DNA of 64,000 bases from Alphaproteobacteria bacterium (GTDB lineage Bacteria; Pseudomonadota; Alphaproteobacteria; Caulobacterales; Parvularculaceae). The notes under the pieces were generated by a model, which was given only the letters and a program-made list of their open reading frames with translations, did not search any database and was not told where the DNA came from. Location of the stretch: positions 1 to 64,000 of the forward strand of contig WGLT01000002.1 of NCBI GenBank assembly GCA_016125425.1, in the 5' to 3' direction. Of the stretch, positions 1-7,739 are shown one piece after another (within the stretch, counting starts at the first letter, position 1; every line of letters starts with the position of its first letter). A program made the translations under genes and the position numbers.

Positions 1-600
1 GCCGGCTTTCTCCGCCAATTCGCGGTGTTTCGGCATTTGAGGAATGCGCCAGGATCCGCTGATCGCATCGCGCACGATATACTCCATAAGCACCGTGAAA
101 ACGCGGCGCTGCGGAGAGCTGTCGTCGGCGGCGCTTCTGAAACGCGCCTGCGCCAGCGTCGCGGCGAAGCTCTTTGCGAGATTGCGCGAAAGCGAGGGCC
201 GTTTTGCGACCAGCGCCGAGAACGCTTCGCAGTTGATGGCGAGCACAGTCGAGTCAGCTTCCGCCGACACCGTCATGTTCTCGCTCATCCGGCTCGCTTC
301 CGGCGCGAGCGCCTCGACGAGGCCGAGGAATCCGCCCGCGCCGACTTCTTCGACGAGCATCGAGCCTGACTCGCTATCCGAGCAGAACGCCTTGAGGCGG
401 CCTGTGACGACGAAAAAGAATTCGCCGTCATCCTGGCCGGGCGCAAGGATGATCTCTCCGGCGAGATAAGTCCGAGTCTCAGCGACGCCGGCGATCTGTT
501 TGAGCACGCTCGCGGGCAAGCCGGCGAATGGCTCGGCGGACGAGAGCGCCTCCGAGTCATCGGCGGAAGGCGGCGTCGAAACAATCAATGTCGCGGACAT
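1..600 (-). CDS. Crp/Fnr-family transcriptional regulator (3' end cut by window edge)
   Basis: This frame is open on the minus strand from an ATG at 600 to the window edge, giving 200 codons with no stop, so the C-terminus is missing. Residues about 20-140 read as a cyclic-nucleotide-binding (cNMP) beta-roll, including a GQDDGEFFFVVTGRLKAF stretch. They are followed by a helix and the start of a winged helix (QMPKHRELAEKAG). Crp/Fnr proteins bind DNA as dimers in response to cAMP, redox state or other signals. No Fnr-type N-terminal cysteine cluster is visible, so an oxygen-sensing Fe-S role is unlikely. The gene is divergent from the pilus-domain gene at 776, with about 175 bases between them. 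The effector is unknown. Confidence 0.85.
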   Translation of the reverse strand, partial: MSATLIVSTPPSADDSEALSSAEPFAGLPASVLKQIAGVAETRTYLAGEIILAPGQDDGEFFFVVTGRLKAFCSDSESGSMLVEEVGAGGFLGLVEALAPEASRMSENMTVSAEADSTVLAINCEAFSALVAKRPSLSRNLAKSFAATLAQARFRSAADDSSPQRRVFTVLMEYIVRDAISGSWRIPQMPKHRELAEKAG

Positions 601-775
601 GGGGCTGTTCTCCGACGACTGACGTACCCGCGCGCGCCTTAAAGCTCAGTAAAAGGTAAAATTGTCGATTCACGCGCGGGCGCCGCGCGCGCCGGCGCCG
701 GCTTCGCCGTCCGCGTTAAAGCTTCATTGACCGACGCGGCGCTAGGTTAAGCGCGCAACAGTTCGGGATTTCGTC

Positions 776-1219
776 ATGCGCGTTGTGATCGCCGCCGCCC
801 TTCTTTCCGCCGCCGCCAGCGCGGCGCACGCCGAACAGATCTGGCTGACGATGGATCAGGTCAAGCCGTACGATCTGAAACAGCCGGCAGGCCAGATCGT
901 CGTCGGCAATCCGGCGATCGCCGACGTCACGGTGCAGGACAAGACGCGCGTCCTCCTGTTCGGCAAGGCGCCCGGCCTTACGAATATGTACATCTTCGAC
1001 GACGCGGGAAACGCGGTCGACAACCTTATCATCCGTGTAAAGACGACGCCGGCCGGCATGCTGACCGTAAATCGCGGCGTGGCGCGAACGACCTATAGCT
1101 GCGCGAACCGGTGCGAAGCGACGGTGACTGTCGGCGACGACACGTCGGTGTTCTCGTCGGTGTCGAGCCAGGTCACCCAGAAACAGGCTCAGGCGGCCGC
1201 CGGCGCGCCGCAAAACTAG
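776..1219 (+). CDS. secreted pilus-assembly N-terminal domain protein (CpaC/RcpA N-domain type)
   Basis: The 147-residue product has a signal peptide (about residues 1-19, cleaving near AHA|EQ). One domain follows, resembling the short N-terminal domain that precedes the secretin in CpaC/RcpA of Flp/Tad pili. The signature is a beta-rich segment with VVGNPAIADVTVQDKTRVLL and FGKAPGLTNMYIFD. No secretin domain follows and no tad/cpa genes are near, so it is a stand-alone periplasmic copy. Two cysteines (SCANRC) near the C-terminus could form a disulfide. It converges on the ligase gene that ends at 1224. Its role in pilus assembly is inferred from the domain only. Confidence 0.75.
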   Translation: MRVVIAAALLSAAASAAHAEQIWLTMDQVKPYDLKQPAGQIVVGNPAIADVTVQDKTRVLLFGKAPGLTNMYIFDDAGNAVDNLIIRVKTTPAGMLTVNRGVARTTYSCANRCEATVTVGDDTSVFSSVSSQVTQKQAQAAAGAPQN

Positions 1220-1223
1220 GCCG

Positions 1224-2390
1224 CTACTCGCCGTCGAGCGACAATTCGAAATTGTAGATTCGCGGGCGCTCTTCCGGGCGCAATTCGCGCCGGCACCAGG
1301 CGTCGATGTCGCGCGCCGTCTGTTCGGTCGGCGCGACTTCGGGATTGAGCACGATGCGCGCGACGAGACGGTTCAACCCGCCGTCCCGGCGCATCACCCG
1401 CACCCGGCAATCGTCGACGGCGCGATGCTGCTTGATGACCGCCGCGATCCGCCCGGGAAAAACATTGACGGCGCCGACCTGCACCGCGCCGTCCCGGCGC
1501 GCGCCGAGACGGAACGCGGTGTCGCTCGTCCATTGCAGCGCATCCATCGGCGTGAAGAGGCGCGTGTCTCCCCCCGGCGTTCGCCGGGCGAGGGATTCGC
1601 CCTCGCGCCGCCAGTGATCGAACAGCATGAAAGGCTCGGTCGAAGAATCGCGCCAGCCGACAAGCCCGGTCTCCGTCGATCCGTAGAGTTCGCGCAGCGT
1701 GCCGAAGCCGGCCTTGCGCAGTTCCGCGGCGAGATCCGGCGTCATCGCTTCGCCGAAGAGAACGCCCATGGCGTTATTCGGCGCCGTGACGCCCTCGCGG
1801 ATCATATATCGCCAGAGCGTCGGCGTCGCGACGACGACGTCGCCAAAGGCGAGAGTCTTTGCGAGCGCGTCCGGCGCCATGCCGCGCGCGTCGATCACCG
1901 GAATATGCTGGAGATTGGGCGTCAGCACGGTCACTTCGAAGGCGACGAGACCATGCGGCGCGACGAGCGAAATGAGACGGCGGCGCCCGTAAAGAATATT
2001 GGCCGCCGCCGCCGCGTCGCCGAAGATGTCCGCCGCGGCGTGCGATACTGATTCGGTCGCGCTGTCCCTGCCGGCTGCGGTGAACGAAAAGGAGCGCAGC
2101 GAGCGCCGGATCTCACGGCTGATCAATGCGGCCCAGTCGGCGATGCGGCTCGCGGGCGCGGCGCCGAGGCTGGCCGCATCGATCCCGAAAAAGCGCGCGC
2201 AGCGGCGCGCGCACGCCGCGCGCTCTTCCGCGCCGAGGCCGATCCCGCCGCTTTCGATGGGCGCGTCGGCCGTCCACGAAGCGAGAGTCAGAAAGTCCGT
2301 ATGCCGCTTGAATCGCCAGGACAGCTCATCCGCGATGAGTCCGGCGATCACGCGCGCAATCTGGTCTTCGCTGATCTCGAACGCTTTCAA
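1224..2390 (-). CDS. AMP-binding ligase of the 4-coumarate-CoA ligase (PYP-activation-like) family, degenerate motifs
   Basis: I start this 388-residue product at a TTG (2390) whose TTGA overlaps the pabC stop by four bases, implying translational coupling. Motifs typical of short bacterial 4-coumarate-CoA ligases are visible: LRELYGSTETGLVGWR (A5), a hydrophobic PHGLVAFEVTVL block (A4), and RRDGAVQVGAVNVFPGRI (A7/A8). Two key elements are missing. The phosphate-binding loop, normally TSGSTGxPK, reads SFTAAGRDSATES. The protein also stops at ELSLDGE, before the usual A10 catalytic lysine. It may therefore be non-catalytic, use a divergent mechanism, or be decaying. Its placement at the end of pabB-pabA-pabC suggests an aromatic acid substrate, but this is inference. 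No photoactive yellow protein gene is in the window. Confidence 0.75.
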   Translation of the reverse strand: MKAFEISEDQIARVIAGLIADELSWRFKRHTDFLTLASWTADAPIESGGIGLGAEERAACARRCARFFGIDAASLGAAPASRIADWAALISREIRRSLRSFSFTAAGRDSATESVSHAAADIFGDAAAAANILYGRRRLISLVAPHGLVAFEVTVLTPNLQHIPVIDARGMAPDALAKTLAFGDVVVATPTLWRYMIREGVTAPNNAMGVLFGEAMTPDLAAELRKAGFGTLRELYGSTETGLVGWRDSSTEPFMLFDHWRREGESLARRTPGGDTRLFTPMDALQWTSDTAFRLGARRDGAVQVGAVNVFPGRIAAVIKQHRAVDDCRVRVMRRDGGLNRLVARIVLNPEVAPTEQTARDIDAWCRRELRPEERPRIYNFELSLDGE

Positions 2391-3253
2391 GGCCGCGCCT
2401 CTTCGCTCTTCAGCTCCCGGGCGAGCCGGGATTGATACCATGATTGCAGCGCGGAAAAGATGCGCGAGCCCTGCGCGGACGCGGGCGCGCCCTGTTCCGC
2501 CAACTGGGCGGCGCGCACGCCGATCAGGCTGTTCGTCACGAATACCGGCGCGCCCTGCAGCTCTGAGAGTTCGATCGGCCGCTCCTCGACGGAAAGGCCG
2601 AGCGCGGCGGCGTCTTCGAGAATCGCGCCGCGCACGACGCCCGGCAGCGCCCCTTCGGCGACCGGCGGCGTCGCCAGCCCCTCGCCGACGATCAGGAAGA
2701 CATTGGCGGCGGCCGCGCAGGCGAGCCGGCCATGCTCATTCGCCATCAGCGCCTCGTCGGCGCCCGCCGCCACCGCTTCGTTATGCGCGAGAATGTGCTC
2801 CACATAGCCGCCGATCGCCTTGAACCGGCCGGCCGAGCCGGCTGCGAAACGCGGGCGTGCGGAGACCTTGAGGCGAAGCGGCGCCGACGGCGCGGGCGCA
2901 AGCGGCGCCGCGCTCGCCAGCATGGTCGCGCGGCGGGCCCCGCCGAATTTGAGGCCGCGATCGCCCGGCCCGCGCGTCACCGTAATGCGCGCCGCCGCCG
3001 GCCTGTCGCCGAGACCGTTATGCGCGGCGAGCGCCGAAAGAATGACGTCGATCTCGCCCAGCAGGGGCGGCGCGGCGATGCGCAGCGTCTCAAGGCCCGC
3101 CTTCAGTCGCGCGATATGCTGGGCGAGAAACGCCGCCCGGCCGCCCTCGAGATAGACGGTCTCGAAAGCGCCGTCGGCGAGCAAAAGCCCCCGGTCGCTG
3201 GTCGAAACATGCGCGCCTTCGGCGCGAAATTCTCCGTCGATCCAGACGATCAC
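2387..3253 (-). CDS. pabC: aminodeoxychorismate lyase-like class IV aminotransferase
   Basis: A 288-residue fold-type IV PLP enzyme. The start is taken as GTG at 3253, overlapping the pabA stop by four bases (GTGA). It opens with VIVWIDGEF and STSDRGLLLADGAFETV, standard for the family. The probable PLP lysine lies in GRFKAIGGYVEHIL. In context it should convert 4-amino-4-deoxychorismate to p-aminobenzoate plus pyruvate for folate synthesis. Sequence alone does not exclude D-amino-acid or branched-chain aminotransferase activity, since these share the fold; the pabB-pabA neighbours decide the call. An in-frame upstream extension to 3352 would lie inside pabA and is not favoured. Confidence 0.85.
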   Translation of the reverse strand: MIVWIDGEFRAEGAHVSTSDRGLLLADGAFETVYLEGGRAAFLAQHIARLKAGLETLRIAAPPLLGEIDVILSALAAHNGLGDRPAAARITVTRGPGDRGLKFGGARRATMLASAAPLAPAPSAPLRLKVSARPRFAAGSAGRFKAIGGYVEHILAHNEAVAAGADEALMANEHGRLACAAAANVFLIVGEGLATPPVAEGALPGVVRGAILEDAAALGLSVEERPIELSELQGAPVFVTNSLIGVRAAQLAEQGAPASAQGSRIFSALQSWYQSRLARELKSEEARP

Positions 3254-3831
3254 GGGCGAAACTCTCCCTTCGTCATCGCCACGAAATTCGCGATCAGCGC
3301 GCGTCCGCAAGGCGTCAGCAGCGACTCGGGATGAAACTGCACGCCATGCCACGGCGCCGTGCGGCGGCGCACGCCCATCACCTCACCTTCCTCGCTCCAG
3401 GCGCAAACGACAAGCTCTTCGTCCGGACCCGGCGCCGAGATCAGCGAATGATAGCGCCCTGCGGCCATCGGGGAGGCGATCCCGGAAAAGACGCCTTGTC
3501 CGTCATGGCGGATAAGGCTCGCCTCGCCATGCAGCGGCGCCCTGGCGCGCTGCGTGCGCCAGCCGAACGCCTGCGCGAGACATTGCGAGCCGAGGCAGAC
3601 GCCGAGAACCGGCGTCGTCGCGGGCAAAAGCGCAAGAAGCGGCAGACACGCGCCCGCCTCCTTCGGCGATTTCGGGCCGGGAGACAGCACGACTCCCGAA
3701 GGACGCAGGGCGACAAAAGCTTCGGCGCTCATGGCGTCATTGCGGCGCACATCCGTCATTGCGCCCGCCTCGCGCAGATAGCGCGCCAGGTTGTGCGCGA
3801 AGGAGTCGTAATTGTCGATGACGAGAATCAT
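3250..3831 (-). CDS. pabA: aminodeoxychorismate synthase, glutamine amidotransferase subunit
   Basis: The 193-residue class I glutamine amidotransferase supplies ammonia to PabB. Visible signatures are the N-terminal MILVIDNYDSFAHNLARYL, the oxyanion segment VVLSPGPKSP, the nucleophile cysteine in LGVCLGSQCLAQAFG, and the His/Glu pair in GVQFHPESLLTPCG. Its start overlaps the pabB stop by four bases and its stop overlaps the pabC start by four bases, so B-A-C are translationally coupled. PabA and TrpG cannot be separated on sequence, and in some bacteria one protein serves both. The pab context favours folate, but dual use with anthranilate synthase is possible because no trpG is in this window. 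Confidence 0.9.
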   Translation of the reverse strand: MILVIDNYDSFAHNLARYLREAGAMTDVRRNDAMSAEAFVALRPSGVVLSPGPKSPKEAGACLPLLALLPATTPVLGVCLGSQCLAQAFGWRTQRARAPLHGEASLIRHDGQGVFSGIASPMAAGRYHSLISAPGPDEELVVCAWSEEGEVMGVRRRTAPWHGVQFHPESLLTPCGRALIANFVAMTKGEFRP

Positions 3832-5195
3832 AAAATATTCGCCGCGCCGATCGCCGCCAGCGCGCCGCGCGCCTTGACGAGCGTTTCGACATATTCTTCG
3901 GCGGGATCGGAGCGCAAGGTCACGCCGCCGCCGACAGGAATGACGACGCGCCGGCGATCAGCCGACACGATCAGTAAACGGATCGCCACCGAGAATTCCG
4001 CGCATCCCGCATCGTCGACAAATCCGATCGCGCCGCAATAAGGACCGCGGCCGGTTTTTTCGGCCGCCGCGATTGTCTTCATCGCTTCGACTTTCGGCGC
4101 GCCGGTGACCGAGCCGCAGGGAAAGAGCGCGACAAGCGCGTCGACCGCGCCGCACTCCTCGCGCAGAAGGCCGCTGATGCGCGAGACGAGATGATGGACA
4201 TTGGCGAAGGAGGCGAGCGCGCAAACGGCGTCTTCCCGGATAGAATGATCGCGGCACACGCGCGAGAGATCGTTCCGGATCAAATCGGCGATCATGATAT
4301 TCTCGGCGCGCTCTTTCGGATCGGCGAGCAGGGCTTGCGCGAGCGCGGCGTCCTCAGACCGGCGCGGCGAGCGCCGGCGCGTTCCCTTGATCGGTTCGGC
4401 GACGATGCGGCCCTGCGCAATCCGGAAAAACCGCTCCGGCGAGTTCGACAGAACGGCGCCGCCTTCGTAATTGAGCAGCGCCGCAAAGGGAGCGTCGCCC
4501 ATGGCGATCTGCTCGAAAAGATCGAGCGGAGCGATCTCGCCCGAAGCATCGGCGGATATTTGCTGGGACAGATTCGCCTGAAACAGCGCGCCGTCCCGAA
4601 TCAGATCGACGACGCCGGCGACCGCGCGCTCATAGGCGTCGCGGGAGAAATTCGACCTCGGCGCGCCGAAGGCGGGCAAGCGCCGTCTTTCGCGGGCGGC
4701 CTTGCCCAAACCTTGCTCGAGGCGGCCCGCCGCTTCCTCCGTATACGCTGTAATGAAGGCGCGCCGCGCCTTGCGGTCGAAATGCGCGAGCGCGTCATAT
4801 GCGCCGAAAGCCATATCGGGCAGCGCGAACGCAGAAGAAGGTCCCGCGGCCGACGGCTCCAGGGCCGCGCCCATTTCATAGCCGACAAATCCGCAAAGCC
4901 CGCCCAGAAAGTCCGGCGCCGCGCCGTCCGGAAAAGCCGGGGCGGCGCTGCGTTTGCCGGCGCGCTCTCCTGCGAACCGGCGCAGCGCCAGAAAAGGCGG
5001 ATCGGCGGATGTGCGGCCATTGACGCTGACCTCGGCGCCGCGGACCTCGAAAAGAGCGGACGGGAAAGCGGCGATGGCCGACCAGCGCGCGCCGGACGCG
5101 GATTCGCCCGGATGAAGGAGCGACGCATGCGCCTGCCCTGCGAGCGGCGCAAAGGCGTCAAGGGGCGATCGCCAGTCGATTTCTCGAATGATCAT
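3828..5195 (-). CDS. pabB: aminodeoxychorismate synthase component I
   Basis: A 455-residue chorismate-utilising enzyme that aminates chorismate to 4-amino-4-deoxychorismate with ammonia from PabA. The C-terminal half holds the diagnostic motifs: EPIKGTRRRS (the lysine that marks PabB rather than TrpE), AENIMIADLIRNDLSRVC, and PCGSVTGAPKVEAMKTI. I use the ATG at 5195 (MIIREIDWRSP). The frame stays open further upstream but without family-like sequence. First gene of pabB-pabA-pabC-ligase. It is divergent from the AI-2E permease at 5305, leaving about 110 bases for both promoters. Confidence 0.92.
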   Translation of the reverse strand: MIIREIDWRSPLDAFAPLAGQAHASLLHPGESASGARWSAIAAFPSALFEVRGAEVSVNGRTSADPPFLALRRFAGERAGKRSAAPAFPDGAAPDFLGGLCGFVGYEMGAALEPSAAGPSSAFALPDMAFGAYDALAHFDRKARRAFITAYTEEAAGRLEQGLGKAARERRRLPAFGAPRSNFSRDAYERAVAGVVDLIRDGALFQANLSQQISADASGEIAPLDLFEQIAMGDAPFAALLNYEGGAVLSNSPERFFRIAQGRIVAEPIKGTRRRSPRRSEDAALAQALLADPKERAENIMIADLIRNDLSRVCRDHSIREDAVCALASFANVHHLVSRISGLLREECGAVDALVALFPCGSVTGAPKVEAMKTIAAAEKTGRGPYCGAIGFVDDAGCAEFSVAIRLLIVSADRRRVVIPVGGGVTLRSDPAEEYVETLVKARGALAAIGAANIL

Positions 5196-5304
5196 GGCGC
5201 AGGTGATAGCAGGCCGCGGGGCGGCGGTCCTAGGGCCCGCACGCGCTGGCGCGCGGCTCCAAATCAGCTTAGCCGGGAGGGCGTTGCGGCAAGGAGGAGG
5301 CGCA

Positions 5305-6411
5305 GTGCCCGGTGCGGCAGGCGGATTCGGCGGCGAGGCGCGCGCATTCTTCACGCTGGGGCTCGCGGTTTTGCTCGGCTATCTCGCATTCGTCGGCCGC
5401 GGAATTCTGATTCCGGCCGTCATCGCCGGCTTCGCATCCTTCCTCATCTACACGCTGAAAGAGACGATCAAGTCCGGCCCCATCGTCGGCCGCTTCCTGC
5501 CCGACTGGCTCTGCTATCTGTTCGCCTTCGCCGCCATCGCTTCGATCTTCCTTTTCTTCGTCGACGTCATCCGCGGCAATGTCGAAAAGCTGATATCGGA
5601 GGCGCCGCTTTACGAATCCCGGCTGCGCGATCTGACCCGCAGCGCCGTCTCTGCGATCGAAGCGCATGGGCTGGTTCCGGCCGATCTCGCCGGCGCGGTC
5701 GAGGAGGTTCGCCAGGCCGCCGTCGGCATGGCGCAGCCCGTTCTCGCCCAGCTTGGCGCCGCGGCGCGCACATTCACCGCCAATATCGTGACGATCGTCC
5801 TCTATATCGCCTTCATGCTGGTCGAACGCGGCCGCATTCTTCGCAAAATCGACATGTTGAGCGCGAACCCGGCCCGGAAGCGGATCGTCGATGAGACGCT
5901 GGGCGATATCGGGGCGATGGTTCGCGAATACATCACGGTCAAGAGCGCGGTGAATCTCTGCGTTGCGATCGGCGGTTATCTGATCCTGCGTTTTCTCGGC
6001 GTCGACTTCGCCGGTTTCTGGGCGCTTTTGCTCTTTGTGCTGAATTTTATCCCGATCATAGGCGCCGTCATCGCGATCGCCGCGCCCACGCTCCTCTCCC
6101 TCGCGCAGCCTGACGGCGGATTGCGCCTGGCTGCGCTCACGCTCGTTCTGCTCTTCGCCATCGAACAGCTCATGAGCTCGGTGATCGAGCCGCGCCTGAT
6201 CGGCAAGAGCCTCAACCTCAGCCCGCTTGTCGTCCTCCTCGCCCTGGCGATCTGGGGAACGCTCTGGGGCTTTGCGGGCATGCTGCTTGCGATTCCGATC
6301 ACCGTGACGATCATGATCGTGATGACGCAATTCGAGGCGACGCGGCCCGTCGCCATCCTGATGTCCGACAGCGGCGACATCGCCGCCGTCAAGCGCCCCG
6401 CCGCCGCCTAG
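5305..6411 (+). CDS. AI-2E-family transporter (PerM-like permease)
   Basis: I start this 368-residue integral membrane protein at GTG 5305, because a near-perfect Shine-Dalgarno (AAGGAGGAGG, 5291-5300) lies directly upstream and residues before it are not family-like. Hydrophobic segments come in the UPF0118/AI-2E order: two or three N-terminal helices, a long polar middle region (about 85-180), then a cluster of C-terminal helices containing the characteristic ILNFIPIIGAVIAI-type segment (here VLNFIPIIGAVI) and VIEPRLIGKSLNLSPLVVLLAL. Members include TqsA (quorum-signal export) and Na+/H+ antiporter-like proteins, so the substrate is unknown. Its TAG overlaps the stop of the micro-ORF at 6408 on the other strand. 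Confidence 0.88.
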   Translation: MPGAAGGFGGEARAFFTLGLAVLLGYLAFVGRGILIPAVIAGFASFLIYTLKETIKSGPIVGRFLPDWLCYLFAFAAIASIFLFFVDVIRGNVEKLISEAPLYESRLRDLTRSAVSAIEAHGLVPADLAGAVEEVRQAAVGMAQPVLAQLGAAARTFTANIVTIVLYIAFMLVERGRILRKIDMLSANPARKRIVDETLGDIGAMVREYITVKSAVNLCVAIGGYLILRFLGVDFAGFWALLLFVLNFIPIIGAVIAIAAPTLLSLAQPDGGLRLAALTLVLLFAIEQLMSSVIEPRLIGKSLNLSPLVVLLALAIWGTLWGFAGMLLAIPITVTIMIVMTQFEATRPVAILMSDSGDIAAVKRPAAA

Positions 6412-6503
6412 CCGCGCAGCGTAAAAAGGCTCGAGATCCCGAGCGCCGAAACGCCGCTCGCGAAGCCAAGAAGAGTCCAGGCGATGATCCCCAAATGATG
6501 CAT
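6408..6503 (-). CDS. 31-residue putative single-pass membrane micro-protein
   Basis: A short reading frame runs from ATG 6503 to a TAG at 6408-6410. A GGAGG-like ribosome-binding site (GGCGGAGGCGGAA) sits immediately before the ATG. The 31 residues start MHHLGIIAW, continue as one hydrophobic span (about residues 4-24, with WTLLGFASGVSALGI), and end in a short basic tail (TLRG). It lies just downstream of oxyR on the same strand and shares a CTAG stop overlap with the permease, an arrangement that recurs at real convergent gene pairs in this window. I recognise no family. It is supported by the ribosome site, the hydrophobic pattern and the packing only. Confidence 0.45.
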   Translation of the reverse strand: MHHLGIIAWTLLGFASGVSALGISSLFTLRG

Positions 6504-6588
6504 TTCCGCCTCCGCCCTAGCATCCGGGCGAAGGATGTTCCGCGAAAGCGGTCTTAAAGGTCCGACAATGGGGCGATGCGATGGCGTT

Positions 6589-7539
6589 TCAGGCGCGCGC
6601 GGCCAGGGCGGGCGCCTTTCCGCCGCTTATCTTCCCCGCGCCCGCGGCCATGGCGGCCTTGAACGCTCCGGCGATCGCCTCGGCTTCTTCGCGCCGGCCG
6701 GAGCCGCGCCGCCAAGCCAGTCCGATCCGGCGCGACGGCCGCGGCGCGGCGAACGGAATGACAGCGAGATCGGGCGCGTCGGCGAAACCGGCGGTCACCG
6801 CCATTTCGGGAAGCAGGGTGGCGCCGAGCCCGGCCTCGACCATCTGCAAGAGCGTGAACAGGCTCGTCGCGCCGAATGCGGCGGCGGCGTCCGGCCGGCG
6901 CAGCTTGCAGGCGTCGATCGCGTGGTCGCGCAGGCAGTGGCCGTCTTCGAGAAGCAGGAGATTGACGCCCGCCAGCTCGCCCGTTTTCACTGTCTTCTTG
7001 TCCGCGAGCGGATGATCGCGGCGGCAGACGAACCAGAACGGGTCCTCGCCGATCTCGATCGTATCCGCGCCGGGCACGTCATAAGGGAACGCCAGGACGG
7101 CGGCGTCGATGAGCCCTGCGGTCAGCCGCTCAACGAGATGGTCGGTCAGATCTTCGCGCAGATAGAGCTTCAGCTTCGGGTAATCCCGCTTGAGGCGCGG
7201 GGCGACCTTGGGCAGCAAAAAGGGCGCGATCGTCGGGATGACGCCGAGCTGGAAGGCGCCCTCGAGCGGCTTGCGCGCGGCGGTCGAAAGCACAAGATCC
7301 TCGGCCATGGCGAGAATGGGCGCGGCGCGCGCGGCGCATTCCTCGCCCGCCGGCGTCAGGCCGAATTTGCGGGTCGAACGGTCGACCAGCTGGCAGCCGA
7401 GCAGGCCCTCAAGCTCCTTGATCGCGGAAGAGAGCGTCGACTGCGAGACGAGGCAATCCTCCGCGGCTTTCGAAAAGGACTTGCGCCGCGCGAGGGCGGT
7501 GAAAAACTGCAATTGGCGAAGCGTCGGCAAGGGCGTCAT
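6589..7539 (-). CDS. oxyR: hydrogen-peroxide-sensing LysR-type regulator OxyR
   Basis: A 316-residue LysR-family protein with an N-terminal winged helix (residues 4-62, LRQLQFFTALARRKSFSKAA) and a periplasmic-binding-like effector domain. Two cysteines nine residues apart (C202 and C211, in EDGHCLRDHAIDACKL) match the redox pair C199/C208 of Escherichia coli OxyR in spacing and context, which makes the call firm. Peroxide would oxidise the pair to a disulfide and switch on catalase or peroxidase genes. None of those targets is adjacent. The upstream gap (7540-7739) holds an AT-rich patch near 7555-7605 that could carry its promoter, but I cannot define hexamers there. Confidence 0.93.
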   Translation of the reverse strand: MTPLPTLRQLQFFTALARRKSFSKAAEDCLVSQSTLSSAIKELEGLLGCQLVDRSTRKFGLTPAGEECAARAAPILAMAEDLVLSTAARKPLEGAFQLGVIPTIAPFLLPKVAPRLKRDYPKLKLYLREDLTDHLVERLTAGLIDAAVLAFPYDVPGADTIEIGEDPFWFVCRRDHPLADKKTVKTGELAGVNLLLLEDGHCLRDHAIDACKLRRPDAAAAFGATSLFTLLQMVEAGLGATLLPEMAVTAGFADAPDLAVIPFAAPRPSRRIGLAWRRGSGRREEAEAIAGAFKAAMAAGAGKISGGKAPALAARA

Positions 7540-7739
7540 GGACGGATCTATATCGGCAAATTCGATTTTTTGCGTAGCTATTATCTAATCAGCAAATCTT
7601 CAATCCCCTTTCCGTCCGGCGATAGACGGCCGCCAGGCCGAATGCCTCTGCGACCGGAATCGCCGGTTGGCGTCGAATCGCTTTGGCCATATAGAAGGCG
7701 CGTCCCGCAAGCGGCCCGGTCTATGTTCCATGGAGCCCG

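Noticed and set aside
727..748. TTGACC followed by GCTAGGTT upstream of the pilus-domain gene, resembling a Caulobacter-type promoter
   Set aside because: The spacing of about eight bases is too short for any promoter consensus I know.
4191..5894. A 567-codon plus-strand open frame opposite pabB
   Set aside because: Its translation is low-complexity and Arg-rich with no family match. It is a GC-driven shadow of pabB and the permease, both of which show full family motifs.
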